Assembly (NCBI RefSeq): GCF_002220365.1
Contig: NZ_MTHB01000090.1
Span: forward strand, 1 to 38,754
Length of the DNA: 38,754 nucleotides
Origin: Caballeronia sordidicola
GTDB lineage: Bacteria; Pseudomonadota; Gammaproteobacteria; Burkholderiales; Burkholderiaceae
Reading direction: 5' to 3'
How positions within the stretch are numbered: position 1 is the first letter of the stretch; each line of letters starts with the position of its first letter. This document shows, piece after piece, positions 1 to 8,802 of this stretch. The notes below the pieces were generated by a model. The model saw only the letters and a list, made by a program, of their open reading frames with translations. It was not told the DNA's origin and made no database searches. The translations under genes were made by a program, and so were the position numbers.

Positions 1-1
1 G

Positions 2-316
2 ACGCTCGATCGTTTGCTCAGACGGATTCACATGAACAAGTCCGAGTTGCTGCTGGTGTTGGAGCGTCCTGAGGTCCCGCTGCATACCAATGGCAGTGAG
101 CGCGACATTCGCGATCAGGTCAAAAAACGAAAGATCAGTGGCGGCACGCGCAGCGAGCTCGGCCGACAATGCCGCGATACGTTCTCGAGTCTAAAGGCGA
201 CGTGCCGCAAGCTGAACATTTCGTTCTGGGAGTATCTGACAGACCGCATTTCTTGCAGCGATCAAATTCCCCTCCTGCCTCATCTCCTCGAACAACGCAT
301 CGCCCTCTCTGCTTGA
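2..316 (+). pseudogene. IS66-type transposase, C-terminal fragment (cut by window edge)
   Basis: The reading frame is open from the first bases of the window, so the gene begins outside it; only about 104 residues of the C-terminus are seen. The stretch with HTNGSERDIRD followed by KRKISGGTRS, then SLKATCRKL and SFWEYLTDRI, matches my memory of the C-terminal part of transposases annotated as IS66 type, where an Asn/Glu-containing segment ends the DDE catalytic domain. The stop at 314-316 lies about 100 bases from the end of the LysR gene. No terminal inverted repeat is recognisable between 317 and 418, so I cannot place the end of the element. Whether the full gene is intact cannot be judged from here; the family name is moderately sure, the transposase call more so. 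Confidence 0.68.
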
Positions 317-418
317 ACAGCATGCTGGCGCTCGCCCCGGGTTATTGAGAAGTTACATTTTCCGTGGCGCAAGAAGATTTTGCATCTGGCCCGCTACCGG
401 CCTCGGAACGGGAAACGC

Positions 419-1396
419 TTACCGGTTTTCCGCGCCTGCGGACTGCCCGGTCAACTCCATGGAGACATCGCCCATCAGCGCTTGCAGCCAGACCAGGTCG
501 GTAGGGCGGCTAACCTCGGGCAAGGACATCAAATAACTTTCGATAGGCGGAAATTCGATTGGCGATTCCATGACCACCAGCGGCAACAGCGCGGCGTAAT
601 GCATGGCGAAGCGGCGTGTGGCGGTGAAGATCAGATCGGATTGCAGCAGCACTTGCGGCACGAGCCCGAAGTACGGAATGGTCGCGACAATGCGTCGACG
701 GATACCCGCGCCCTCCAGGCCTATGTCGATCGGATGACGCTTCGCGCCGCTATACGTGGTGGGCGCGAGATGCGCGGCGAGCGCATAGCGAGCCGTTGTC
801 AGCGGTTCGCGTGCCAGCGGATGACCGCGGCGCACCAGGCACACGAAGCTGTCAGTGAATAGATCATGGCGCGCAAAACGCGGCTCGGGATTCTCCCAGT
901 TGCCGACGACCACATCGAGTTCGCCTTCATCGAGTGCACGTTCGTGATCGAGCGTTGGCGTCAGCGACTCGATCTCCAGCCGCGCGTTGGGCGCCGCTGT
1001 ACGGAACGCGCGAATCAGCGTCGGCATGAAAAAGTCGTTCAGGTAATCAGGCGCTGCGACCCGGAACGTGCGCCGTGACGTGGTGGGATCGAAGGCGCCA
1101 TGCGGGGTGGCGACAAACTCAACCTCGCGCAACGCGCGTTGGACCGCCGGCAGCAGCGACGCGCCGTACTCGGTCGGCACCATACCCTGCTTGCCACGCA
1201 CGAGAATGGGATCGCGCAGCAGTTCGCGCAGCCGCCGCAGCGCCGTGCTGATGGCAGGTTGCGTCTGCCCCAGGCGCAGCGCGGCCTGCGTGACGCTGCG
1301 CTCGGTCAGCAGCGTTTGCAGCACGCGGATCAGCCAGATGTCGAGTGAATCAGGGGCGGAGCTGGCGTAATCGGCAGGGTCGGTGGGTACGGTCAT
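419..1396 (-). CDS. LysR-family transcriptional regulator
   Basis: A 325-residue protein of normal LTTR length. Residues about 16-75 carry the winged helix-turn-helix with the family pattern (LLTERSVTQAALRLGQTQPA, then LRRLRELLRDPILVRG and GMVPT). Residues about 100-310 form the periplasmic-binding-like effector domain, starting with RTFRVAAPDY. The N-terminal pattern resembles the NodD/LeuO/PcpR-like branch, often linked to aromatic or small-molecule metabolism, but the inducer cannot be told. It is the last of three minus-strand genes; the 238 bases upstream separate it from the DsbA-like gene, and no divergent partner gene is present, so its target is unclear. It may control itself or genes outside the window. 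The ATG at 1394-1396 gives a normal N-terminus before the HTH. Confidence 0.92.
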   Translation of the reverse strand: MTVPTDPADYASSAPDSLDIWLIRVLQTLLTERSVTQAALRLGQTQPAISTALRRLRELLRDPILVRGKQGMVPTEYGASLLPAVQRALREVEFVATPHGAFDPTTSRRTFRVAAPDYLNDFFMPTLIRAFRTAAPNARLEIESLTPTLDHERALDEGELDVVVGNWENPEPRFARHDLFTDSFVCLVRRGHPLAREPLTTARYALAAHLAPTTYSGAKRHPIDIGLEGAGIRRRIVATIPYFGLVPQVLLQSDLIFTATRRFAMHYAALLPLVVMESPIEFPPIESYLMSLPEVSRPTDLVWLQALMGDVSMELTGQSAGAENR

Positions 1397-1634
1397 AGAG
1401 CGCGGTCTTCGGGCGGACCCTTTGGGACAGGGGACTGGGTGTTGCGTGGCAATTCTTGGCGGGACGATCAGGCTTTGTGCACGCCCGATCGAAAATGCAC
1501 TACTGCACTACGTTAAGCCGGACCGAACGCGCACGCCATAGCGCGCATGCTATGCATGGAATACGAGCCGGCCCGGCCGGGGTCCACCGCTAACCGGCGC
1601 GGGCCGCGCCTGCCGATGCCCATCCTGCGCCGCT

Positions 1635-2285
1635 TCACACGGCCGGCGCGGTCCTCGGCAAATTGCTGATGCGCTGCACTTCCGCGGCGTCCAGCCAGTT
1701 CGGCGAACGGGCGACGTAGAGCACCATCGGCAACGTGTCTTCGCCCCAGAACAATTGCTGGTTCACCACGAACGTTGGCACACCGAACACGCCGAGTTCC
1801 ACTGCGCGCTCGACATTCGCCCGCAACGTCGCCTTGACGTCTTCGAGCTCGATCATTTTCGCGCCGTCGGGCAGGCCCACGTGGCGGCACAGATCGTCGA
1901 ATCCCTGCTCGGTCGCCGGATCGCGGCCTTCCTTCCAGATAAACCGGAAAATTTCGCGGATACAGCCGATTTCCCCGCCCGCCGCCACGGCCAAGCGCAG
2001 CGCCTTGGTGGAATCGAAGGGATGCGACGGCGGCATTTTGAACGGAATACCCAGTTGTTCGGCGCGAAAGAGCGCGTATCGATACATAAACACGCGCTTC
2101 GGTGGAATGCTGCCCGGCATCGGCTGGCCCCAGTGCTTGAGGAGCTGCAAATAGTCGATCGGCAAGACTTCGAACGGCATGTTCGGCCACTTTTCATGCT
2201 GCTCGAGCAGCAGATACGAAAAGGGCGAGTTGAAATCGAAAAAAAAGTACGGCTGACGCGGATCGATGGAAGCCGAGGCGCTCAT
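1635..2285 (-). CDS. DsbA-fold oxidoreductase / 2-hydroxychromene-2-carboxylate isomerase family
   Basis: A 216-residue cytosolic thioredoxin-fold protein of the DsbA/kappa-GST superfamily. The N-terminal FFFDFNSPFSYL (about 14-25) matches the HCCA isomerase start, where a Ser (here S20) takes the place of the CxxC cysteine and glutathione is the usual cofactor. The cis-proline loop reads GVFGVPTF (165-172) and is followed by FWGEDT (179-184), both typical of the family. There is no CxxC, so a disulfide oxidase role is unlikely. In known members the reaction is the glutathione-dependent isomerisation of 2-hydroxychromene-2-carboxylate in naphthalene breakdown, but many homologues have no proven substrate and no aromatic degradation genes sit nearby. 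It lies 71 bases downstream of the TAXI gene on the same strand and may be co-transcribed with it. Confidence 0.87.
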   Translation of the reverse strand: MSASASIDPRQPYFFFDFNSPFSYLLLEQHEKWPNMPFEVLPIDYLQLLKHWGQPMPGSIPPKRVFMYRYALFRAEQLGIPFKMPPSHPFDSTKALRLAVAAGGEIGCIREIFRFIWKEGRDPATEQGFDDLCRHVGLPDGAKMIELEDVKATLRANVERAVELGVFGVPTFVVNQQLFWGEDTLPMVLYVARSPNWLDAAEVQRISNLPRTAPAV

Positions 2286-2356
2286 ATGAATCTCCCTGGT
2301 GCGTTGCTCGTCGCGGAACCCGGTGATTCGGGTTACCGTCGTTTCTTCTTTCGATA

Positions 2357-3790
2357 TTACGTGGTGTGCTGAACCCTGTCTCCCTGAGCGTCAAGTGCGG
2401 CGGCCTGCGCGATGGTCAGCCGCTGCCGCACAAAGCCGATATGCTCACGCAGCACGTAGAACTGATCGGCGTAGGCGAGCGGCATTTTCATCTGGTTGAC
2501 CGCATTCTCGATGCCGTCCACCCGCTCGATCAGCGCCTCGCGCTGGGCCGGTTCGGGGTCGCTCATGGCCTCGCGTTCAATGCCGATGAGCGCGCCGTAG
2601 ATCTTGTAGATCCGCGATTTAACCCGCCACCTGTACAACCCCGGCACCAGCCGCAAACCCGGAATCAGCACCACGATGATCGGCACCAGCAGCACGATCA
2701 CGCGATCGGCAAGACTCGCGATCCAGAACGGCAGCGTCCGGTACAGGAAGCTTTTGCCCGACTTGTAGTAACGCTCGGCGTCGTCGCTGATATGGAACTC
2801 GTGCTGGAGTGGCGCGGGGAATTCGTTGGCCGTCTGCAACAGGTTAGCGCGCCCGTGCACCTCTTTCGCGGCTTCGATCAGCAGGTCGGACAGCGCCGGA
2901 TGCAGGCCGTCGCGAGCGATCAGCTCGGCTGTGGGCGCAATCAGGTGGATGGGATGCGGTGGCACGTTCTTCGCCAGATCGAGGGAGCCCATCGGCAGGA
3001 CGATCACCTTCAAATACGGAAAACGCCGCGCGTAGGCGTCGGCCTGGGTGAAATCGAAGAAATGGATGCCGGGGGTGCGAAACAGCTTGCCCATGGTTGG
3101 CGGTTGCGCGGAGTCGCCAGTGAGAAACGCAGCGTCAATACTTCCTTCCGTCAGCGCGTTGGCCGCGGCGTCGCCGCTTAACGGCAGCAATTCGGTGTCT
3201 CCGCCCGGCTCGATGCCATTCGCCTTCAGCACCGCCAGCGCGAGCGCACGCGTGCCGCTGCCTTCGGTGCTGATGGCAAGCCGCTTACCCTTCAATTCTG
3301 AAAGCCTCGTCAGCAGCGGTCCACGATAAAACACCGCCAGTGGCACATAGGCGACGCTGCCGAGCGAGACCAGATTTTCGTGCTTGTCCGGCGCGCCGGG
3401 CGCCGACATGCCGCCCTGCACGAAGCCGACATCGACGTTCTGCTTCGGATCTTCGAGCTTTTGCAGGTTATCGAGCGAACCCTGCGACTCCAGCACGTTC
3501 AGCGTGACGCCGTTGCGCGCGAGGATTCGTTTGTACTGCTGCGCGTCGTTCCAGAACGAACTGCCCTTGGTTCCCGCCGACATCGTCAGCGTACTGGGCG
3601 GCGCGGGCTGGATCAGGCGCACGGCGAGATAGATCGCGGCGGCGCTGATCAGCAGGATCGGTCCGAACGATATCGCGAGGTCGCGCCAGGAGATTGCGAC
3701 GAAACGCGCCATTGTCGGAGCCATGCGCCGGGTACGGGGTTTCTTCGGGGTTTCCTGAGCGGGCGGTTCTTGGCTGGGAGTTTGAGTCAT
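2357..3790 (-). CDS. TAXI-family TRAP solute-binding protein with two membrane helices
   Basis: A 477-residue protein. A charged, proline-rich start (1-35) is followed by a membrane helix at about 39-60, a TAXI-type binding domain (SAGTKGSSFW at 71-80, VGFVQGG at 121-127, GKRLAISTEGSGTRALA at 168-184), a second hydrophobic stretch at about 357-385 and a basic, helical C-terminal tail to 477. TAXI proteins normally capture dicarboxylates or amino acids for a DctQM-type membrane pump; here the binding domain appears to be held in the inner membrane by helices at both ends, and no DctM permease is adjacent. Long, membrane-anchored TAXI-like proteins of this layout occur in Burkholderia, where their partner is not known to me. 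It could be a sensor or an orphan binding protein. A GGGG-poor leader precedes the ATG at 3788-3790. Confidence 0.85.
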   Translation of the reverse strand: MTQTPSQEPPAQETPKKPRTRRMAPTMARFVAISWRDLAISFGPILLISAAAIYLAVRLIQPAPPSTLTMSAGTKGSSFWNDAQQYKRILARNGVTLNVLESQGSLDNLQKLEDPKQNVDVGFVQGGMSAPGAPDKHENLVSLGSVAYVPLAVFYRGPLLTRLSELKGKRLAISTEGSGTRALALAVLKANGIEPGGDTELLPLSGDAAANALTEGSIDAAFLTGDSAQPPTMGKLFRTPGIHFFDFTQADAYARRFPYLKVIVLPMGSLDLAKNVPPHPIHLIAPTAELIARDGLHPALSDLLIEAAKEVHGRANLLQTANEFPAPLQHEFHISDDAERYYKSGKSFLYRTLPFWIASLADRVIVLLVPIIVVLIPGLRLVPGLYRWRVKSRIYKIYGALIGIEREAMSDPEPAQREALIERVDGIENAVNQMKMPLAYADQFYVLREHIGFVRQRLTIAQAAALDAQGDRVQHTT

Positions 3791-4520
3791 TGTCGGGTTC
3801 GGTGGGGCGGGGACCTGCGGTGACGCAAAATCTCAAAACCTTGAAAGCGGCAGATTCTATAAACACGAAGGGAAAGGGAAAACCCTCGCATCCCCTCATT
3901 CACTAAACAACACGCGATGATTAAAAAACCCTTTCGTTCTACGCGTTAAGCCTTTATTCAGTCGCAGCAGTGAAATATGCTTGCGGTAATAGGTTGAAAC
4001 GTCTGCCGTTAAATTCACTGCGCACGCCCTGTTGCAATTTTCGCCGATGGTACAGGATCGCCCGTGCCGTTGGATCACGGGCAGGCCCTAAGCCGGTATG
4101 ACAATATGGATAAGTACGCTCGAGTGGGCGCTTCATCTTGTTAAATGCTTTGCGCTTCTCGCGAGGCTGGATTAAATTGACGTTCGCCGCCGTAGAACCA
4201 GCATCCGCGCCGCCAAACCGGCATTCGGAGAAATGCTCCGAAGCAGAACCGGCCGCGTCGCACGATGTGCAGCAGCTTATGTCCTTGAGCCAACGGTCAT
4301 GACACCCGTATAAGAACGGCCGGGCATTTGTTTTTTTCGCCAGTCTCTCGCAACGCCGTGTCGCCAGCATCGCCGGTCTGTTTGTGTCGTATGCGCGTCG
4401 ATCTCCGGGTCGTCGTACACAGACCGCAAGATGTCGTAGCAAGCCGCTGGGTTGATGCGGTCCAAAAGAAGCACAAGAGCAACACTTTGCGAAGTCCAAA
4501 GCGAAACAAAAGGAGAAGTC
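3791..4520. other. 730-base stretch without a convincing gene
   Basis: This is the region between the divergent TAXI gene and the BON gene, so it should hold promoters for both. Open frames in it on either strand (for example minus-strand 3954-4595) have Cys/His/Arg-rich translations with no recognisable motif and look like chance frames. The part from about 3900 to 4080 is less GC-rich than its surroundings. I saw no tRNA, no strong terminator and no clear promoter pair. Confidence 0.5.
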
Positions 4521-4880
4521 ATGAAAGTAGTCGATATGTTGAAGGCGCTGAGCGTCGTGGTGTGCGTCGCAGTAGCGTCGAGCGCTTATGCTCAATCAAG
4601 TGATGCCATGGCCGCGCCGGACGCAGCAATGTCGGCCAAGACCACGAAGAAGGTCAACCGCAAGCTCGGCCTCGATGTGCGTCGTGCATTGAGTAAGGCA
4701 CAAGGCATCGACGTGTCGAACATCTTCGTGCGTGCGCGCGGCGGTGCAGTGGTGCTGACGGGTACGGTGCCGGACGGCGCGCAGATTCCGAAGGCCGAGG
4801 AAGTGGCGAAGGGCGTGAGCGGTGTGACCTCTGTGTCGAACAAGCTTACGCTGGGTCAGCCGAACGGTGGCGGAGGCTGA
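4521..4880 (+). CDS. Small secreted BON-domain protein
   Basis: A 119-residue protein. The ATG at 4521 is chosen because AAAGGAG lies eight to nine bases upstream and because it gives a clean Sec signal peptide (MKVVDMLKALSVVVCVAVAS, cleavage likely after the SAYA-Q site at about 24); a frame extending to 4452 would bury this signal. After a short linker, residues about 45-112 form a BON fold: VRRALSKAQGIDVSNIFVRA, then GGAVVLTGTVPDGAQ and the ending VSGVTSVSNKLTLG. BON proteins sit in the periplasm or outer membrane and are thought to bind phospholipid or respond to envelope stress. The C-terminus is a short Gly-rich tail. It appears to be a single-gene unit followed by a strong hairpin at 4960-4996. 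Confidence 0.88.
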   Translation: MKVVDMLKALSVVVCVAVASSAYAQSSDAMAAPDAAMSAKTTKKVNRKLGLDVRRALSKAQGIDVSNIFVRARGGAVVLTGTVPDGAQIPKAEEVAKGVSGVTSVSNKLTLGQPNGGGG

Positions 4881-4959
4881 TACTTCCCTGAGCCGTGGAC
4901 TGCGGCGCGCTGTTGCAGCGGGTTTGCGGCGCGCGACGCGGTTTCGTCCAGTGGTTTAA

Positions 4960-4996
4960 ATAACGGGTTCCGGTGCTTTGCACCGGAACCCGTTAT
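4960..4996. terminator. Perfect 17-bp hairpin after the BON gene
   Basis: Bases 4960-4976 and 4980-4996 are exact reverse complements, leaving a TTT loop. The stem is GC-rich in its middle (GGGTTCCGGTG). It lies 80 bases after the BON stop and about 100 bases before the next gene. The bases after the stem (GCGTTATTGGTT) are not a proper T-run, so it is either a weak intrinsic terminator or an RNA-stabilising hairpin. Confidence 0.6.
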
Positions 4997-5096
4997 GCGT
5001 TATTGGTTCAGGTTTCCTGGTTGAGAGCAGGAGCCAGGTTCGCGACGTGCATCGAAAGAAGTACGCCAAATAAAAACAATGTGCTGGAGAGAGACG

Positions 5097-7199
5097 ATGA
5101 AACGATTCCCGGTAGCCACGGCGCTTGCTTGGGCATTGGCAGCGGTCGGCCTCGCTGCCTGTCACGGCAACGATGACGGCAATGGCAATGGTTCGCAGAA
5201 CAATTCTCTGCCGAACTTCATCTCCGGCAGCGTGCGCACGCAAACCTACGACGGCACGACCGATGACCTGTTGACAGCGGGGCTGGGCAAGGACGGGCTG
5301 GCATCTGCTACGCCGCCCGCTATTGCCAACGCAGCCGCGCCGAGCGCCGCTGAATTGCGACGTCTCGCGATCTATTCGAACTATCGTGCGCTCGTCGATA
5401 TGTCCGCCAATGGCGGCTACGGGCGCTTCTGGGGGCCGAACGTCGACCTGAACGGCAACGACACGCTCGGCGAGGGGATGATTGCCGGCAAGGAGTATCT
5501 GGCTTTCGCCGACGACGGCAGCGGCACGCTCAACGTAAGTTTGCTCGTGCAGATCCCGGCGAGTTTCAACCCCGACCAGCCGTGCATTGTCACGGCCACT
5601 TCGTCCGGATCGCGCGGCGTGTACGGGGCGATATCGGCGGCGGGGGAATGGGGTTTGAAACGCGGCTGTGCGGTCGCCTACACCGATAAAGGCAGCGGCA
5701 ACGGCGCGCACGAACTGGCGACGAACACGATTACGCTTATCGACGGTACGCTGTTGAACGCCGCCGCTGCCGGCAAGACCAGCGTATTCACGGCGAATCT
5801 CGGGAGCACCAATCTCGCCGCGTTCAACGCGCAATTCCCGAATCGCTACGCGTTCAAACACGCCCACTCGCAGCAGAATCCCGAGAAGAACTGGGGCACG
5901 AATACGCTGCAAGCGATCCAGTTCGCTTACTGGGCGCTTAACGATACTTACGGTTCGCTTGACGGCACCGCGCGCAAGATCCGCTACAACCGCGGGGATG
6001 TGACGACCATCGCGGCGTCGGTGAGCAATGGTGGCGGTGCGTCGCTCGCGGCTGCCGAGCAGGACACGCAGGGATGGATCACGGCGGTGGTCGTGGGCGA
6101 GCCGCAAATCAACCTGAACGTGCCTTCTCAGGTTTCGGTGAGGCAGGGTGGCGTGCCGGTGGCGTCGTTCGGCCGGCCGCTCGCCGACTACATGACGCTC
6201 GCGAACCTGCTGCAGCCTTGCGCTGCGCTGGCGCCGGCCGCAGCGGGCGCGCCCTATCTCTCGGCGTTGCCCTTGTCCACGACCGCGTCGATCCGGGCGG
6301 CGCGCTGCGCGTCGCTGGCCGCGAACGGCGTGATTACCGGGGGCGACGTGACCAGCCAGGCCACCGCTGCCCTTGCCCAACTGCATCAGGCCGGTTATCA
6401 GACGGACTCTGACTTCTTGCAGGCGCCGATGTGGGATTCGCAGGCCGTGCCAGCGGTTGCCGTGACGTATGCCAACGCGTACACGCAGTCGAGCGTCGCC
6501 GATAACCTCTGCAACTTCAGTTTCGGCACGACCAATGCCGTGACGGGGGCGGCTGGAGTCAGCCCGCTCCTATCGCCGATGCTGACCGTGTTCGGCAACG
6601 GCAATGGCGTGCCGCCGACCAACGGTATCAATCTCGTCTACAACGCGGGAAATTCGGGCGCGGCGGACCATCGCTTCGCTACTGCAGACGCCAGTTTCGC
6701 CGGCGCGTTTTGTCTGCGTGGCTTGTGGACGAACGGAGATGCGAGGATGACGGCAAGCGTCAACGCGATCCGGGTGACGGCGAATCTGCACGGGAAGCCG
6801 GCGATTATCGTGCAGGGGCGCTCGGATACGCTCGTGCCGATCAACCATGCGTCGCGCCCGTACGCCGCAATGAACAAGCTGGCCGAGGGCAATTCAAGCA
6901 ATTTGTCGTTTTACGAGGTCACGAACGGGCAACATTTCGATGCGTTCCTGAGCGTCGCGGGCTTCGATACGCGCTTCGTGCCGTTGCAGTATTACAACCT
7001 GCAGGCGCTGAACCTGATGTGGGCGCATTTGAAGAACGGGGCGCCGTTGCCGCCGTCGCAGGTCGTGCGTACGGTGCCGAGGGGCGGTACGGCGGGGGCG
7101 GCACCGGCTTTGTCGGTGAATAATTTGCCGGCGATTTCGGCGTCGCCTGGCGGGAACGCGATCACGTTCGGCGGCGGCGGAGTGAATGTGCCGAATTGA
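5097..7199 (+). CDS. D-(-)-3-hydroxybutyrate oligomer hydrolase, lipoprotein-type signal
   Basis: A 700-residue protein matching the 3HB-oligomer hydrolase family, which cuts dimers and oligomers of 3-hydroxybutyrate released from polyhydroxybutyrate. The ATG at 5097 follows GGAGAGAG and begins a signal peptide ending in LAAVGLAAC-H (lipobox with Cys22), then an Asp/Gly/Asn-rich linker, so an envelope lipoprotein is expected. The segment YNRGDVTTIAASVSNGGGAS places the presumed nucleophile at S310, in the position known for the family. Late motifs HGKPAIIVQGRSDTLVPINH (about 565-585) and GQHFDAFL (about 620) supply the likely Asp and His of an alpha/beta hydrolase-type triad. Length is normal. 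It stands alone, followed by a convergent lipoprotein gene, and no phaC or depolymerase genes are adjacent. Confidence 0.92.
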   Translation: MKRFPVATALAWALAAVGLAACHGNDDGNGNGSQNNSLPNFISGSVRTQTYDGTTDDLLTAGLGKDGLASATPPAIANAAAPSAAELRRLAIYSNYRALVDMSANGGYGRFWGPNVDLNGNDTLGEGMIAGKEYLAFADDGSGTLNVSLLVQIPASFNPDQPCIVTATSSGSRGVYGAISAAGEWGLKRGCAVAYTDKGSGNGAHELATNTITLIDGTLLNAAAAGKTSVFTANLGSTNLAAFNAQFPNRYAFKHAHSQQNPEKNWGTNTLQAIQFAYWALNDTYGSLDGTARKIRYNRGDVTTIAASVSNGGGASLAAAEQDTQGWITAVVVGEPQINLNVPSQVSVRQGGVPVASFGRPLADYMTLANLLQPCAALAPAAAGAPYLSALPLSTTASIRAARCASLAANGVITGGDVTSQATAALAQLHQAGYQTDSDFLQAPMWDSQAVPAVAVTYANAYTQSSVADNLCNFSFGTTNAVTGAAGVSPLLSPMLTVFGNGNGVPPTNGINLVYNAGNSGAADHRFATADASFAGAFCLRGLWTNGDARMTASVNAIRVTANLHGKPAIIVQGRSDTLVPINHASRPYAAMNKLAEGNSSNLSFYEVTNGQHFDAFLSVAGFDTRFVPLQYYNLQALNLMWAHLKNGAPLPPSQVVRTVPRGGTAGAAPALSVNNLPAISASPGGNAITFGGGGVNVPN

Positions 7200-7230
7200 A
7201 GTGGGTCTTGATCTCGCCGATTTCGAGTAC

Positions 7231-8040
7231 TTAAGGCGTGGCCGCTGACGCCGCCGCCGGCGCGGAAGCAGGGGCGGCCGCCGTCACCGCCGTGGCGCTG
7301 GCGCTTGCGGCTGAAACCGCACTCGCCGCTGGCGCAGAACTCGCCGCACCGGCTTTCAACTCCGCGCGAGCGGCTGAACTCGCCGCCGTTGACTGCACGA
7401 CGATAGGTGTTGGCGTGAGCTCCGGCGAATTCAGGATCAGCGACGGCGCAAGCGCCTCACTGCTGACGTTCTCGCCGGAAATGGGCGAGCTGCGCGGCAC
7501 GGTCTTCAAATAGTGCCCGACCAGACTGAAAAAACGATCGTAGAACTTGCCTGCCGGCACGGTTTCGCTGGAGATTTTCACCATCGAGTCGCTGTTCGAG
7601 CGGATCGGCAGCGAGAGCGAGCCGAGCACGCTCAAGCCCACGCTGGCCGAGGTATCGCTTTTCTTGAGCGTATAGCCGTCCTGCACCGCGTTCACGTAGG
7701 CAATACTTGTATTGCTCGCGTTCTCGCCCGCCGTGCAGACCACATGAAACGACACCACCACGTGCGTGTCCGCCGCTGGCTGGAAGTTCTTGGTGGCATC
7801 GACGGTATCGGGCTGCGGCATAGTCGTGACATAACCCTGGCTCAGCAGCGCGCGGCGCGAGGCTTCGCAGGTTTCCTGACTGGTGGCGTCGTAGTTGTGG
7901 GCGAACGGACTCGCCGCCGTCGAGAACATTTCCGCCTGGTAGCTGGGCGTGGGCGCGTCCTTGCCGCCACAAGCGGCGAGGGCGAGCAGCGGAAGGGCGA
8001 GCGAAAGACGGGAAATTGGGCGAACAAACGGGTTTTGCAT
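7231..8040 (-). CDS. DUF2242-type lipoprotein with Ala/Ser-rich tail
   Basis: A 269-residue protein. The start at 8040 (MQNPFVRPIS) is chosen over an in-frame upstream start at 8118 because it directly precedes the signal peptide; the lipobox is LALAAC-G, with Cys at about 24. Residues about 35-195 form a conserved domain I associate with DUF2242 (ETCEASRRALLSQGY, HVVVSFHVVC, AYVNAVQDGYTLKKS, FYDRFFSLVGHYL). From about residue 200 to the end, the chain is low-complexity, almost only Ala, Ser, Thr, Val and Pro, which looks like a flexible spacer. Its function is unknown; the signal places it in the envelope. It converges on the 3HB-oligomer hydrolase with 31 bases between the stops. Confidence 0.82.
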   Translation of the reverse strand: MQNPFVRPISRLSLALPLLALAACGGKDAPTPSYQAEMFSTAASPFAHNYDATSQETCEASRRALLSQGYVTTMPQPDTVDATKNFQPAADTHVVVSFHVVCTAGENASNTSIAYVNAVQDGYTLKKSDTSASVGLSVLGSLSLPIRSNSDSMVKISSETVPAGKFYDRFFSLVGHYLKTVPRSSPISGENVSSEALAPSLILNSPELTPTPIVVQSTAASSAARAELKAGAASSAPAASAVSAASASATAVTAAAPASAPAAASAATP

Positions 8041-8244
8041 GACGGGTGGCTGGATGAAACGAAGGACATCGGCGGCATAGATTGTAGTGCGCCGCGCGTG
8101 TCGACGTAAAAACAACAAATTATGAGAGACGCGAGGTCACTGGTTCAGCTTTCCAAGCGGCGTATTTCGGTGCCCGCGCGTGTTCCGACGCGCGCTAGTA
8201 TATTCGGCGGCACGGGCTGAATTCGCCCAGGGGCTTGGTCGACA

Positions 8245-8272
8245 CGTTCCATCATGAGCATAGAATGGAACG
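8245..8272. promoter_or_regulatory. Inverted repeat, likely operator of the antitoxin gene
   Basis: The arms CGTTCCAT (8245-8252) and ATGGAACG (8265-8272) are perfect reverse complements 12 bases apart, about 30 bases before the VapB-like start. A possible -10 (TAGAAT, 8261-8266) lies within it. AbrB/VapB antitoxins usually bind such palindromes to repress their own operon; use here is inferred. Confidence 0.5.
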
Positions 8273-8302
8273 CGTACTTTCCCATTTTCGCGGAGGCTTT
8301 TT

Positions 8303-8566
8303 ATGCGAACCGTGTTCATTTTCATGAACGAGGCAAGCCAGGCCGTTGAGATTCCTAAGGACATGCAGTTCGAGGCAGTGGCTGAGTTAGAGATTCGGCG
8401 CGAAGGGGACACCGTACTGTTGCGCCCAGTGCGGCCAAACTGGGTTTCGTTCGCACACGAGCCGACAGCCAGTGCAGATTTTCTCGCGGAGCGTCCTTGC
8501 GTTCTCAAGACCGACTACTTCGATCTTTCAGGCGCCGGTGAAAGCTCAGAAGAGCCAGGCCAATGA
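8303..8566 (+). CDS. VapB-like AbrB-fold antitoxin, apparently orphan
   Basis: An 87-residue protein resembling VapB/VagC antitoxins. The N-terminal swapped-hairpin AbrB DNA-binding part (residues about 1-48) carries RTVFIFMNEASQAVEIPKDM and then ELEIRREGDTVLLRPVRPNW; the acidic C-terminal part (about 55-87, with DFLAERP and DYFDLSG) would wrap the toxin. The ATG at 8303 has GGAGG seven bases upstream. Normally a VapC PIN-domain RNase follows with a four-base overlap. Here an ATG overlaps the stop (ATGA at 8563-8566), but the frame it opens ends after 33 codons with no PIN residues, and no PIN-like frame follows before groES. This therefore looks like an antitoxin left after loss of the toxin, or one acting elsewhere. 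Confidence 0.8.
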   Translation: MRTVFIFMNEASQAVEIPKDMQFEAVAELEIRREGDTVLLRPVRPNWVSFAHEPTASADFLAERPCVLKTDYFDLSGAGESSEEPGQ

Positions 8567-8802
8567 CAACCGGCGACGAATCATATCCGCGGGTGCAAAC
8601 GGGTTCCCGTGAGCTAACAAAGAATTTTCTGTCCGGTGGCGTGGCGGCTCGGCCGGGTGCATAAATCCTAAGCTATTGTTTTAGCGAGTGTTCTTTCACT
8701 CAAGCTCGACTTGCTCGCTACCAACGGACTGAGCTGTAAAGAGCCGAACGCTTTATTAGGTCAGCTTCGACACCTATTTCTCGTCCCGAGTTGATATCCC
8801 TT
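8567..8802. other. Intergenic stretch between the antitoxin gene and the groES promoter
   Basis: No gene is supported. The first 97 bases hold only a 33-codon frame (8563-8664) opened by the ATGA overlap, with no resemblance to a PIN domain. The remaining part is mixed in composition and contains no strong hairpin or repeat that I can see. Confidence 0.5.

Noticed and set aside
3954..4595. 213-codon minus-strand frame upstream of the BON gene
   Set aside because: Cys/His/Arg-rich translation that overlaps the BON signal peptide; looks like chance.
4956..6386. 476-codon minus-strand open frame opposite the 3HB-oligomer hydrolase
   Set aside because: Arg-rich, motif-free translation caused by high GC; the opposite strand encodes a clear enzyme.
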